A stretch of 64,000 nucleotides of DNA from Streptomyces sp. B21-105 (GTDB lineage Bacteria > Actinomycetota > Actinomycetes > Streptomycetales > Streptomycetaceae), in contig NZ_JARUMJ010000001.1 in the NCBI RefSeq assembly GCF_036898465.1, positions 4,092,001 to 4,156,000 on the forward strand, given 5' to 3'. The notes beneath the pieces were generated by a model. It searched no databases. It was not told the origin of the DNA and saw only the letters and a list, made by a program, of their open reading frames with translations. Positions 32,946 to 42,388 of this stretch are shown piece after piece. Numbering within the stretch: the stretch's first letter is position 1; every line of letters begins with the position of its first letter. The position numbers and the translations under genes were made by a program.

Positions 32946-35522
32946 GTGGCGGGCGAGTCCCCCGACAGGTCGAAGCAGCGCGAGTCGTCGGCAGAACCGA
33001 CGTCGGGGAGCGCGGGCACGGTTCCCGAGGCACGGGAATCTCGCGAGATCCGCGATCCGCGGGTCGCGGTGGCGCGGGACAGCGAGCCCTCGTCGGCCCG
33101 CGGCGGCGTGGACACGGCGACGCGGGTGTTCTCGGTACGGGATCTGAAGACCGAGGAGGCCGAGGAGCCCGAGAAGCCCGAGGCCGCGGAGAACGACGCC
33201 GCGAGCAACGACGCCGACGCCGACGCTTCCGAGGCCGAGACCGAGACCGAGTCGGAGACAGGAACCGAGACGGAGACCGATGCCGGCTCCGAGGCCGCCG
33301 AAGCGGGATCCGCGGAGAGCGAGCCGCCCGGGGAGCCTGAGGCCGCCGAGGAGACCCCCGCAGCCACGTCGGGCGACTCCGAGGAGGCGCGGGACGCCGG
33401 GACGGCCACAGCGACCGAGGAGAGCGCCGCCGACAGCGCCGGGGACGACCCCGAGGACGGCGACGGGACCGCGGACGCCGCAGAGACCCCCGGCGAGGGC
33501 GACGAGGCCCCCGAGGCCCCCGGAGGCGGCGAGGACCGTCTGCGGGCGGCGGTCGCCCAGTGGGTGGCCACGGCGGACGACGAGAGCCCTGAGCACGCCT
33601 CAGCGGCCGACGCGCAAGACCCGACCGACGGGGAGGCCGACGGGGAGGCCGACGAACCCGCGGACGCGATCCCGGACGGCGCCTCGGACGACTCCCCGGA
33701 GTCCGCCGGGTCCGCCGAGTCCCCGGAGTCCCCGGAGTCCCCGGAGTCCGCCGAGCCCGAGGGCGAGGCCAGGACCGGCCCGGCTGCCAAGCCCGCGCCG
33801 AAGTGGGCGTCCGACGCAGGCAAGCCCGACGCCGACGCCGGGTCCGAGGAGGCCAAGGCCGACCGCTCCCCCGTCGACCAGCCCACCGCCGTCTTCAAGA
33901 CCCCCCGGCCCAGGCCCGCCGTCGACCAGCCGACCACCATGCTGAAGCTCGGCGACGTCAAGCCCCGGCCGGCCGAGGAGAAAGCCGACCCGCCCCGCAC
34001 CGCCGACGCGACCGACACCGACACCGCCGGGAAGGCCGACACCGCCGCGCAAACCGGCGCCGACGAGAAGCCCGCGCCGCCGGCCGAGCGGACCAGCAGG
34101 TTCGTCGCGCTCAAGCCGCTCGACGAGCCCCGTCCGCCGAAGCCCGCGCAGCCCGCGACGCCCGCCGCCCAGACGCCCGCCGACGTCACCGCGCTCGTTC
34201 CGCAGGTCGGCCCCGAGCGGACCACGCAGCAGCCGCTGCCGCCGAAGCCGCCGCTGGACCTGCTGGCCGAGCTGACGAACACCCCGCCGCCCCCGCCGAC
34301 CCCGCTGCGCACCCTCGGACGACGGCTCAAGATCTGGACGCCGCTGGTCCTCCTGCTGGTCGTCGTGTTTGCGATCGCGCAGGCCGTTCGCCCGCTGCCG
34401 GCGACCGCGCTCACGCTGACCGCGAAGAGCTCGTACACCTTCGAGGGCGGCAGGACGCAGCTGCCCTGGCCGAACGAGGGTCAGGGCTGGATGGACGCCG
34501 ACGGCGTCGGCACGATGGGCGCCTTCGGCAAGCAGACGCCCGTGGCCATCGGCTCGGTCGCCAAGACCATGACCGCGTACATCATCGCCAAGGACCACCC
34601 GATGAAGGCCGGGGAGGAAGGCCCGGAGATCGAGGTCGACGCGACGGCGGAGAAGGAGGGCGGCTACGACGTCACCGGCGACGAGTCGACGCTCAACACC
34701 GTCAAGGCCGGCGACAAGCTGACCGAGAAGCAGGCCCTGTCGGCCGTCATCATCCCCTCCGCCAACAACATCGCGCGGCTGCTCGCGCGCTGGGACGCGG
34801 GCTCGGTGGAGGCGTTCGTGAAGAAGATGAACGCCACCGCCAAGGAACTGGGGATGACGAACACGACGTACACCGACCCCTCGGGCCTGAAGGAGACCAC
34901 GGTCTCCACGGCGGAGGACCAGGTCAAGCTCGGCCGGGCGTTCGTGAAGGAGCCCGCCCTGGTCGCCGTCTCCAGCGCGGCGAGCTGGACCGACCCGACC
35001 GGCAAGTACTGGAACAACTACAACGAGCTGCCCTTCAAGATCGGCGCGATCGGCATCAAGACCGGCAGCACCACCGCGGCCGGCGGCAACCTGCTCTTCG
35101 CCTCCCGCAAAAAGGTCGACGGGAAGTCGGTGACCCTGGTCGGCGCGATCCTCGGCCAGCACAAACAGAAGATCCTCGCCACGGTCAACGCGGTCAGCAA
35201 GACGGCGCTGCTCGCCGCCGAGGACGCGCTCACCTCGGCGAAGATCCTGAAGAAGGGCGACGTCGTCGGGTACGTGGACGACAAGCTCGGCGGCCACACG
35301 CCCGTCGTCATCACCAAGGACGTCTCGGCGGTCGGCTGGGCCGGGATGACGGTGAAGCTGTCGTTCACCGCCGGCGAGGTGCCGCACACCGCCAAGGCCG
35401 GCACCCAGGTGGGCACGCTCACCGTCGGCGACGGCACCAGCAGCGCGGTGAAGGTGCCGGTCGCCCTGCAGACGGACCTGGCCGAGCCGGGCTTTGCGGA
35501 CAAGCTGACCCGCGTCGGCTGA
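32946..35522 (+). CDS. D-alanyl-D-alanine carboxypeptidase with long acidic cytoplasmic region
   Basis: 858 residues. Residues 1-430 are disordered and rich in Glu, Asp, Ala and Pro, and should be cytoplasmic. One membrane helix follows (WTPLVLLLVVVFAIAQAV, about 463-480), then an extracellular peptidase S11 domain with SVAK (SxxK), SAN (SxN) and KTGS (KTG) motifs. The domain trims the terminal D-Ala from peptidoglycan pentapeptides. GTG 32946 follows AGGAGG by 6 nt. The acidic half is unusually long for DacA-type proteins and may bind cytoplasmic division or regulatory partners. Confidence 0.88.
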   Translation: MAGESPDRSKQRESSAEPTSGSAGTVPEARESREIRDPRVAVARDSEPSSARGGVDTATRVFSVRDLKTEEAEEPEKPEAAENDAASNDADADASEAETETESETGTETETDAGSEAAEAGSAESEPPGEPEAAEETPAATSGDSEEARDAGTATATEESAADSAGDDPEDGDGTADAAETPGEGDEAPEAPGGGEDRLRAAVAQWVATADDESPEHASAADAQDPTDGEADGEADEPADAIPDGASDDSPESAGSAESPESPESPESAEPEGEARTGPAAKPAPKWASDAGKPDADAGSEEAKADRSPVDQPTAVFKTPRPRPAVDQPTTMLKLGDVKPRPAEEKADPPRTADATDTDTAGKADTAAQTGADEKPAPPAERTSRFVALKPLDEPRPPKPAQPATPAAQTPADVTALVPQVGPERTTQQPLPPKPPLDLLAELTNTPPPPPTPLRTLGRRLKIWTPLVLLLVVVFAIAQAVRPLPATALTLTAKSSYTFEGGRTQLPWPNEGQGWMDADGVGTMGAFGKQTPVAIGSVAKTMTAYIIAKDHPMKAGEEGPEIEVDATAEKEGGYDVTGDESTLNTVKAGDKLTEKQALSAVIIPSANNIARLLARWDAGSVEAFVKKMNATAKELGMTNTTYTDPSGLKETTVSTAEDQVKLGRAFVKEPALVAVSSAASWTDPTGKYWNNYNELPFKIGAIGIKTGSTTAAGGNLLFASRKKVDGKSVTLVGAILGQHKQKILATVNAVSKTALLAAEDALTSAKILKKGDVVGYVDDKLGGHTPVVITKDVSAVGWAGMTVKLSFTAGEVPHTAKAGTQVGTLTVGDGTSSAVKVPVALQTDLAEPGFADKLTRVG

Positions 35523-35693
35523 CCCGCGACACCCCTGCGTACGCCTTCCGCACCCCGTCGGGCAGCCGCCCGGCGGGGTGCGTGCTAGCGTCGCGAAACG
35601 GGACAGGCTGCCGGTCGCAACGGCGTAGCCGTGAAGCGGACGCGAACGGTGCGCGGCCGAGAGCAGAAGACGGGACACGGGGAGTGCCTTCAG

Positions 35694-37670
35694 GTGGCCA
35701 CTGCGGAGCCGACACGTGCCGACGACGCCGGTCAGGACCGGGACGCCGGCTCGCGCACCAGGGTGCCCGCACCCCAGTCGGGCGAACACGACCGTGACCC
35801 GGCGGGCGGCACGATGGTAGACCTCGGCCAGGACCGGATCCCGGACGGCGACCCGGACGGGGTCCCGGACCGGCACCCGGACCAGTCCTCGGACCGGGAT
35901 CGGGACGGCGTGATGCGCGGCGCCCTCGACCGTCTCGGCGCGGGTCTGCGCCGGCTGGGCGTGCCCCTCCGCCGCCATCTCGTGCTCTCCATGACGGCAC
36001 TGTCCGGCGTCCTGCATCTCGTCTGGTTCTTCACGTTCGCGAACAGTGGCGGCGATCTCGCGGCGCAGGACGCGTGGGCCGAGTTCGTGGGCCGGCATCC
36101 CGACTCCGCGTACAACCTCGCCTGGTACGGCGGCATGCACCCGGTGTCCTACAGCATGGTGTCGCCGTACCTGATGTCGCTGCTCGGCGTCCGGACGACG
36201 ATGATGATCGCCGGGACGATCTCGGCGGGGCTGCTCACCCTGATCCTGCTGCGCTGCCGACCGGTGAAGAACCCCGTGTGGCCCGCGCTCGCGGGGATCT
36301 TCGCGCTGCTGTGCAACGCCGCGTCGGGCCGGGTGACGTTCGGCCTGGGCAACATGTTCGCGTTGGGCGCGGTCGCCGTCGTGTTCTGCTGGCCGCACCG
36401 CTGGCGCTACAAACGGTGGGCGAAGGCGCTGTGCGCGGCGCCGCTCGCCGCGCTGGCCACCATGGGCTCGCCGGTGGCCGGGCTCTTCGTGGGCATAGTC
36501 GCCGTCGCCATGTTCCTGCAGAAGCGGCGGCCGGGCGCGTGGGCGCTCGGGCTCGCGCCGACGGTGGTCGTCGCCCTGTCCGCCTGGCTGTTCCCCTTCT
36601 CCGGCACCCAGCCGATGTCCTTCGGCTCGGCCTGTCTGCCGCTGCTGTCCGCGGTGGCGGTCTACGCCCTCGTCCCGCCCGACTGGAAGACCGTGCGGAT
36701 CACCGCGGCGGTGTACGGGCTCGGGGTGCTGCTGGTGTGGCTGATCAGCTCGCAGATCGGGTCCAACATCACCCGGCTCGCGATGATGTTCACGGGTGTG
36801 GTGCTGATGGCCGCGCTGCCGTTCGCCGTGCCGCGCAGCCGCAAGTGGTACGTGATCGTCCTGTCGTCGCTGACGTTCGTGGGCTGGATCGGCTTCAAGT
36901 CGGTCGACGACGTCGTGCGGACGACCCCGGCGGCCTCCTGGGCGCGTGAGCTGGCGCCGCTCGTCAACGAGCTGCAGGGGGTCGGCGCGGAGAAGGGCCG
37001 GGTGGAGGTCGTCCCGGCCCGTTCGCACCGCGAGGCGTCCGCGCTCGCGCCGTACGTCAACCTCGCCCGCGGCTGGAACCGCCAGGCCGACATGGAGCGC
37101 AACCCGCTCTTCTACGACGACACCCTCAACTCCGCGAACTACCGCGACTGGCTGAAGCGGTGGGCGGTGCACTTCGTGGTCGTCCCCAAGGAGGCGCTGG
37201 ACGGGGACGGCGGCGAGCGGGAGCGGGAGCTGGTGCAGCGGGGGCTGCCGTATCTGGAGCAGATCTGGGGCGACGCCAACTGGCAGCTGTTCAAGGTCGT
37301 CGGTCCCGCCCCGCTCGCCGAGCCGAACGCGGTGGTGCAGCGGGCCGAGCAGGGCGAGATGACGATCGACGTGAAGAAGGCGGGGCGGATCCTGATCCGG
37401 ATCCCGTACTCGCCGTGGCTGAGCGTGGTGGACGAGCAGGGCAAGAGCCTGGAGCCGCCGCAGGAGACGCAGGAGTCCAAGGACCGCTCCGACGGCGAGC
37501 CGAAGACGTTCGACAACGTCAACGGGTGCCTGTTCGAGACGGCCGAGGACGCGGACGGCGACAGGTGGACGGTGCTGCTCGCTCCGGAGGCGGGCACCTA
37601 CCGGCTGGCGGCGCCCTACCAGCTGCCCCGCGGGACGCCCTGCCCGGACGAGCTGACGGACCAGCCGTGA
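35694..37670 (+). CDS. Large polytopic membrane protein with extracytoplasmic C-terminus
   Basis: About 658 residues. After a charged N-terminal region rich in Asp-Arg-Pro, roughly ten membrane helices run from LVLSMTALSGVLHLVWFFTFA to VIVLSSLTFVGWIGF. A soluble C-terminal domain of about 230 residues follows (VEVVPARSHREASALAPYVNLARGWNRQADMERNPLFYDD). The layout resembles GT-C glycosyltransferase-like proteins often misnamed MFS transporters. It lies 170 bp behind the carboxypeptidase on the same strand, hinting at a cell-wall role. GTG 35694 after GGGGAG is preferred over GTG 35631; this is not certain. Confidence 0.6.
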   Translation: MATAEPTRADDAGQDRDAGSRTRVPAPQSGEHDRDPAGGTMVDLGQDRIPDGDPDGVPDRHPDQSSDRDRDGVMRGALDRLGAGLRRLGVPLRRHLVLSMTALSGVLHLVWFFTFANSGGDLAAQDAWAEFVGRHPDSAYNLAWYGGMHPVSYSMVSPYLMSLLGVRTTMMIAGTISAGLLTLILLRCRPVKNPVWPALAGIFALLCNAASGRVTFGLGNMFALGAVAVVFCWPHRWRYKRWAKALCAAPLAALATMGSPVAGLFVGIVAVAMFLQKRRPGAWALGLAPTVVVALSAWLFPFSGTQPMSFGSACLPLLSAVAVYALVPPDWKTVRITAAVYGLGVLLVWLISSQIGSNITRLAMMFTGVVLMAALPFAVPRSRKWYVIVLSSLTFVGWIGFKSVDDVVRTTPAASWARELAPLVNELQGVGAEKGRVEVVPARSHREASALAPYVNLARGWNRQADMERNPLFYDDTLNSANYRDWLKRWAVHFVVVPKEALDGDGGERERELVQRGLPYLEQIWGDANWQLFKVVGPAPLAEPNAVVQRAEQGEMTIDVKKAGRILIRIPYSPWLSVVDEQGKSLEPPQETQESKDRSDGEPKTFDNVNGCLFETAEDADGDRWTVLLAPEAGTYRLAAPYQLPRGTPCPDELTDQP

Positions 37671-38534
37671 TCAGCGCAGCCGGTCCACGTAGCGGTCGGT
37701 GCCCGGCACCGTCGGGATGAACGGCGCGACCAGCTCCACGCGCCCCAGGCCGGACTCCGCCACCGCCTCCTCCAGGCCGGTGAAGTACGGGTCCCAGCAG
37801 TCGCCGGGGGCCGCCTCCAGGAACCACAGGAGGGTCAGCCGGGTGCCGACGCCCTCGACCTGCTTGACGTAGGTCATGCGGTCGCCGGGGAGCGGGGTGG
37901 GGCAGAAGACGGTGACCATGGCGGCCGGGGAGCCGGCCAGCCGCCGGGGCAGGTGGCGGGCGTGCAGCCAGCGCAGGAGTTCGGCGCGCTGCTGCGCCGA
38001 ATCGGCGTCGACCACCTCGACGACGAGGCCCGCGTAGGGGTGGTCGAGGGCGTGGAAGTCCCTCGGGCCCGCCGCGCCGTCCCGGTAGACCGTCGTCGCG
38101 TGGTCCTGGAAGGCGGTGAACACGTGGGTGCGGTCGTGGTAGACGCGGGCGTCCCGGTTGAGACGCTTGTTGATGGCGACCGTCCACTTCATGTGGTCGT
38201 CGTGGCGGCCGTCGGTGATCCAGTAGGTGGACAGGTAGCAGCCGGCGGTGACGGGCTGGGCGACCGCCGACTTCTCGGGGTAGCGGAGCAGTTGCAGGTC
38301 GCGGGTCGCCACCCATCTGCGGCCGGCGTACATCCAGGGCATGGCCATCGCGCCGGCGTAGTAGTGGTCGTCCTCGTACCAGCGGTTGTAGGCGTACTCG
38401 TGGCCTGGGTGTGGTTCGACCATGGTGATCAGGGCGTGCCCGGGACGGACCCCGTAGGGGCCGACGGCGGCCAGCTCGGCGTACGCGTCGCCGTGCGTCT
38501 CGGTGTGCGTGTCGGTGTGCGTCTCCTCGCTCAT
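37671..38534 (-). CDS. EthD-like alpha-beta barrel protein
   Basis: 287 residues. HPGHEYAYNRWYEDDHYYAGAMAMPWMYAGRRW has the WY...H...RR pattern of EthD/dimeric alpha-beta barrel proteins. A second, weaker half with a similar strand order follows, so it may be a fused dimer. The function is unknown; EthD-like proteins occur in degradation gene sets. ATG 38534 follows GGGGA by a few bases; the longer frame to 38564 is possible. The N-terminus repeats THTDTHTETH. It is divergent from an SDR across a CTGACG/CGTCAG operator. Confidence 0.6.
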   Translation of the reverse strand: MSEETHTDTHTETHGDAYAELAAVGPYGVRPGHALITMVEPHPGHEYAYNRWYEDDHYYAGAMAMPWMYAGRRWVATRDLQLLRYPEKSAVAQPVTAGCYLSTYWITDGRHDDHMKWTVAINKRLNRDARVYHDRTHVFTAFQDHATTVYRDGAAGPRDFHALDHPYAGLVVEVVDADSAQQRAELLRWLHARHLPRRLAGSPAAMVTVFCPTPLPGDRMTYVKQVEGVGTRLTLLWFLEAAPGDCWDPYFTGLEEAVAESGLGRVELVAPFIPTVPGTDRYVDRLR

Positions 38535-38567
38535 GCTCTTCCCCATCCTCGGTGACTGGCCCATACT

Positions 38568-38582
38568 CTGACGCTCCGTCAG
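38568..38582. promoter_or_regulatory. CTGAC-N5-GTCAG operator, copy 1
   Basis: CTGACGCTCCGTCAG is a perfect palindrome with 6-bp arms and a 3-bp centre, flanked by T and A. It lies between the divergent EthD-like and SDR genes. Five related sites occur at 52679, 52739, 55878, 62217 and 62244. Confidence 0.85.
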
Positions 38583-38609
38583 ATAGAGCGCCAGAGGCAG
38601 GGAGGCCCC

Positions 38610-39395
38610 ATGTCACCGCTGCAGGGCAGGACCGTCGTCGTGTCGGGGGTCGGCGCCGGGCTGGGTCACCAGGTCGCCGCCGCGGTCGTGCGGGACGGCG
38701 GGAACGCCGTGCTCGGGGCGCGGACCGAGGCGAACCTCGCGAAGAGCGCGGCCGAGATCGATCCGGCCGGGGCGCGCACCGCGTACCGGGCCGCCGACAT
38801 CACCGACGAGCACAGCTGTGAGGCGCTGGCCGGCCTGGCGCGGGAGCGGTTCGGGGGGATCGACGCGGTGGTGCACGTGGCGGCCTGGGACTCGTACTTC
38901 GGCGGGGTCGAGGACGCCGACTTCACGACGTGGCAGTCGGTGCTGGACGTCAATCTGCTGGGCACGCTGCGGATGACGCGGGCCTGTCTGCCCGCGCTGA
39001 AGGAGCGGGGCGGGTCGGTGGTGTTCATCGGGACGCAGTCGGCGGTGGCGGCGCCCTCGCAGGTGCGGCAGGCGGCGTACGCGGCCTCCAAGGGGGCGCT
39101 GACGAGCGCGATGTACTCGCTGGCGCGGGAGCTCGGGCCGTACCGGATCCGGGTCAACACGGTGCTGCCGGGGTGGATGTGGGGGCCGCCGGTGCAGGCG
39201 TACGTACAGTTCACCGCGCAGACCGAGGGGGTGTCCGAACAGGAGGTGCTGGGGAGGCTCACGGGACGGATGGCGTTGCCGGAGCTCGCCACGGACGGGG
39301 ACGTGGCGGATGCGGCGGTGTTCCTGGTGTCGGACCGGGCGCGGGCGATCACCGGACAGTCGTTGCTGGTCAACGCCGGGGAGCTGATGCGTTGA
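38610..39395 (+). CDS. SDR oxidoreductase of the CTGAC regulon
   Basis: 261 residues with GVGAGLGHQVA as cofactor loop (the usual TGxxxGxG reads SGVGAGLG), a VAAW segment in place of NNAG, catalytic Ser in VVFIGTQSAVAA, YAASK, and a PGWMWGPP substrate loop. The departures from NNAG and TG are common in actinomycete catabolic SDRs. ATG 38610 follows GGGAGG. The shared operator links it to the catabolic genes 14-25 kb downstream. Confidence 0.87.
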   Translation: MSPLQGRTVVVSGVGAGLGHQVAAAVVRDGGNAVLGARTEANLAKSAAEIDPAGARTAYRAADITDEHSCEALAGLARERFGGIDAVVHVAAWDSYFGGVEDADFTTWQSVLDVNLLGTLRMTRACLPALKERGGSVVFIGTQSAVAAPSQVRQAAYAASKGALTSAMYSLARELGPYRIRVNTVLPGWMWGPPVQAYVQFTAQTEGVSEQEVLGRLTGRMALPELATDGDVADAAVFLVSDRARAITGQSLLVNAGELMR

Positions 39396-39521
39396 GTTCA
39401 CATGGATGAACGCAAGACAGCATACCGAATTCTTTTACCTCCCTTTGACCTCACGGTTACTTGTCGTGTCCACGCGCGAGCGCCCACGATGAGCGCCGGG
39501 CTGATCCCTGGGAGGGCGCAC

Positions 39522-41123
39522 ATGAACGGTCTCGACTGGGCCGTGCTCATCGGCTATTTCGGCGTGATGGTCGCGATCGGCGTGTGGTCGCACAAACGCG
39601 TCGACGACGTGAGCGACTTCTTCACCGCCGGCGGCAAGATGCCCTGGTGGCTGTCCGGCATCTCGCACCACATGTCGGGCTACAGCGCGGTGATGTTCAC
39701 CGGGTACGCGGGCATCGCCTACACCTACGGCGTCACCTCCTTCGTCACCTGGTCCTTCCCCATCGCGCTGGGCATCGCGATCGGCTCGAAGCTGTTCGCG
39801 CCGCGCATCAACCGGCTGCGGTCGCGACTCCATGTGGCTTCCCCGCTGGAGTACCTGAAGAACCGCTACGACCTGAAGACCCAGCAGGCGCTCGCCTGGT
39901 CCGGGATGCTGCTGAAGATCGTGGACGTGGGCGCCAAGTGGGCCGCCATCGCGACCCTGTTGTCCGTCTTCACCGGCATCTCCCTCAACCAGGGCATCCT
40001 CATCACCGGCGCGATCACCGCCGTCTACTGCACCATCGGCGGCCTGTGGGCGGACGCGCTGACCGAACTCGGCCAGTTCGTCATCCAGTTGCTGGCCGGC
40101 ATCGCGATGTTCGTCGCCGTCGTGCTGAAGCTGAACGACAAGGGCATCGGGTTCCTCGACGCCTGGGACCAGCCGGCGCTCCAGGGCCACGACAAACCGC
40201 TCGTCGCCCAGTTCGGCACGGTGTTCCTGCTCGCGTTCCTCTTCATCAAGCTCTTCGAGTACAACGGCGGCATGCTGAACCAGGCCCAGCGCTACATGGC
40301 CACGGCCACCCCCAAGGAGGCCGAGCGCTCCGCGCGGCTGTCGGCCGCGCTGTGGCTGGTGTGGCCGCTGGTGCTGTTCTTCCCGATGTGGATGTCCCCG
40401 CTGCTGGTGACGTCCAACAAGCCGGACGGCTCCGACTCCTACGCCCTGATGACCGAACAGCTGCTGCCGCACGGCCTGCTGGGACTCGTCATCGTCGGCT
40501 TCTTCTCCCACACGATGGCGATGTGCTCCTCCGACGCCAACGCCATCGCCGCGGTCTTCACCCGGGACTGCGCGCCCGTCATCTGGGCCCGGGCACGGGA
40601 GTGGAACCAGCGGTCGGGTCTGATCGCGGCGCGCGTGACGACCGTCGTCTTCCTCGGGCTGTCCATGGCGGCGGCCACCCAGGTCAACTCCCCCGCGTTC
40701 AAGGACATCATCACGGTCGTCATCAAATGGGTCGCCGGCCTGATGGGCCCGATGGCCATCCCGATGATGCTGGGTCTGCTGCGCCCGTTCCGCCGCTCCG
40801 GTCCGACCGCCGCGCTGACCAGCTGGTCGATGGGTCTGCTGGCCTTCTGGCTGGTCAACTACCCGATCGACTCGAACGTCGACGGCGGCGTCCCGATCCA
40901 GTACCAGGTGTCGATCCCGCTGGCCGTGTCGCTGGTCCTCTACATCGTCGTCGGGTTCATCAAGCCCGAGGACACCCCGGAGCGCCTCGCGATCATCGAG
41001 ACCATCAACACGGACGGGGACGGGGGCTCGGCCGGAGCCGCGGCGGCGGCGCCGGAGCCGCAGGACACGGCCGGAGGCAAACTCATCACCCCGTCCGGCA
41101 GCGCCCCCTCCGCGGGAGTCTGA
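39522..41123 (+). CDS. Sodium:solute symporter (SSS family)
   Basis: 533 residues with about 13 membrane helices. VDDVSDFFTAGGKMPWWLSGISHHMSGYSAVMFTGYAGIAY is the conserved first part of SSS transporters, and FTRDCAPVIWARA is the late loop. Na+-driven uptake of an organic solute is expected; residues that fix substrate identity are not readable. ATG 39522 follows GGGAGG; the frame's earlier ATG at 39402 lies in AT-rich, non-coding-like sequence. Its neighbours do not show the substrate. Confidence 0.88.
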   Translation: MNGLDWAVLIGYFGVMVAIGVWSHKRVDDVSDFFTAGGKMPWWLSGISHHMSGYSAVMFTGYAGIAYTYGVTSFVTWSFPIALGIAIGSKLFAPRINRLRSRLHVASPLEYLKNRYDLKTQQALAWSGMLLKIVDVGAKWAAIATLLSVFTGISLNQGILITGAITAVYCTIGGLWADALTELGQFVIQLLAGIAMFVAVVLKLNDKGIGFLDAWDQPALQGHDKPLVAQFGTVFLLAFLFIKLFEYNGGMLNQAQRYMATATPKEAERSARLSAALWLVWPLVLFFPMWMSPLLVTSNKPDGSDSYALMTEQLLPHGLLGLVIVGFFSHTMAMCSSDANAIAAVFTRDCAPVIWARAREWNQRSGLIAARVTTVVFLGLSMAAATQVNSPAFKDIITVVIKWVAGLMGPMAIPMMLGLLRPFRRSGPTAALTSWSMGLLAFWLVNYPIDSNVDGGVPIQYQVSIPLAVSLVLYIVVGFIKPEDTPERLAIIETINTDGDGGSAGAAAAAPEPQDTAGGKLITPSGSAPSAGV

Positions 41124-41130
41124 GGCGCCC

Positions 41131-42297
41131 TCAGCCCGGCCCGCCCCTCGGGTACCTCGCCATCCAGCCCGGTGAGGCGCCCGCGGGGCCGTGCAGGGCG
41201 GGGCCCTGGGTCATCTCCATGGCGAAGTCGTCGGCGAGTTCCAGGATCGTGGGACGGCCCTCCAGCTCGGCCAGCCAGGCCGGCGGGAGGGCCGTCTCGC
41301 CGTGCAGCGCGCCGAGCAGACCGCCGGCGAGCGCCGCGGTCGGACCCGAGGGGGCGCCGTGGTTCACGGCGAGCCGCAACCCGTGCCGGACGTCCTCCGC
41401 GACCAGCGCGCAGTAGACCGCGCCGGACAGCACCGCCTCCGCGGTCCCCGCCCCCGCCAGCTCCTCCACCCGCGCCGGCTCCGGCGCCCCCTGCCGCACG
41501 GCGCCCAGCGCGCGCTGCAGCGCCTCCGACACCGGCTCGTGCCCCGGCCGCGCCGCCAGCAGCGCGAGGGCCCGCCGCACCGCGCCGTCCAGGCTCTCGC
41601 CGCGCGCCAGCGCGTGCACGGTGACGGCGTACGCGCCCGCCGCGAGATACGCCGTGGGGTGGCCGTGGGTCTGGGCCGCGCACTCGACGGCTAGCTGTGC
41701 GACGAGCTGCGGCTCCCAGCCGACGAGCAGCCCGAACGGCACCGAGCGGGGCACCACCTCCGGCCCGGCCGCGCCGGGGCTCTTGGGCGATTCGAGGGTG
41801 CCCATCACGTCGTCGCCCAGCCCGAGCAGCAGCGTGCGGGTCGGATCACGGCGGGCGTACAGCCACTCCTCGCGGGCGAGCCAGCCGTCGTCCTTGCGCC
41901 GCAGGTCGGGGCCCCAGTCGCGTTGGGTGGCCGCCCATCGCAGATACGCCCGGTGCAGATCGGTCGGCGGATGCCACGCGCCGGTGTCGCGCCGCACCTG
42001 GGCGCGGATCAGGCCGTCCACCGTGAACAGGGTGAGCTGGGTGAGGTGGGTGACCGCGCCGCGCCGCCCGTAGGCGGACACCAGGTCCACCACGCCCTCG
42101 GGCCCGAGTCCCTGCCGGATCTCCTCGAGACCCAGCCCGTCGACGGGGGCGCCGAGCGCGTCGCCGACGGCCGCGCCCAGCAGCGTGCCGCGCACCCTGC
42201 TGCGGAAGTCCTGTTGTTCGGCGCGGCCCCAGACGGGCCCGGCAGTCGCACCCACCAAGTCCTCCCGGCCACCGTCCGTACGTACGACGTCCGTCAC
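41131..42297 (-). CDS. ADP-ribosylglycohydrolase family protein
   Basis: 388 residues. VRGTLLGAAVGDALGAPVDG is the first helix pair of the DraG/ADP-ribosylhydrolase fold, and VNHGAPSGPTAALAGGLLGALHGETALP the C-terminal metal-site region. The normally strict GDSDT-type motif near the C-terminus reads NHGAPSG here, and the DTD-like T-x-D segment near residue 85 reads LTQLTLFTVDG. Metal ligands are therefore partly lost and activity is uncertain. It is convergent with the symporter. Confidence 0.8.
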   Translation of the reverse strand: MTDVVRTDGGREDLVGATAGPVWGRAEQQDFRSRVRGTLLGAAVGDALGAPVDGLGLEEIRQGLGPEGVVDLVSAYGRRGAVTHLTQLTLFTVDGLIRAQVRRDTGAWHPPTDLHRAYLRWAATQRDWGPDLRRKDDGWLAREEWLYARRDPTRTLLLGLGDDVMGTLESPKSPGAAGPEVVPRSVPFGLLVGWEPQLVAQLAVECAAQTHGHPTAYLAAGAYAVTVHALARGESLDGAVRRALALLAARPGHEPVSEALQRALGAVRQGAPEPARVEELAGAGTAEAVLSGAVYCALVAEDVRHGLRLAVNHGAPSGPTAALAGGLLGALHGETALPPAWLAELEGRPTILELADDFAMEMTQGPALHGPAGASPGWMARYPRGGPG

Positions 42298-42388
42298 TGT
42301 AATCGAACACGGCGCGGCTTCCGGCCTGTGCGTCGGCTGTCGGGTGGAGGGCTTGTGAACTGAGTGACCGTGGGCTGTGAGGCCGGTC

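Noticed and set aside
33600..37172. Antisense open frame of 1190 codons opposite the carboxypeptidase and membrane protein genes
   Set aside because: Composition is typical of a GC-rich shadow frame (Gly/Arg/Asp/His mixtures, no domain), and it covers two well-supported genes on the other strand.
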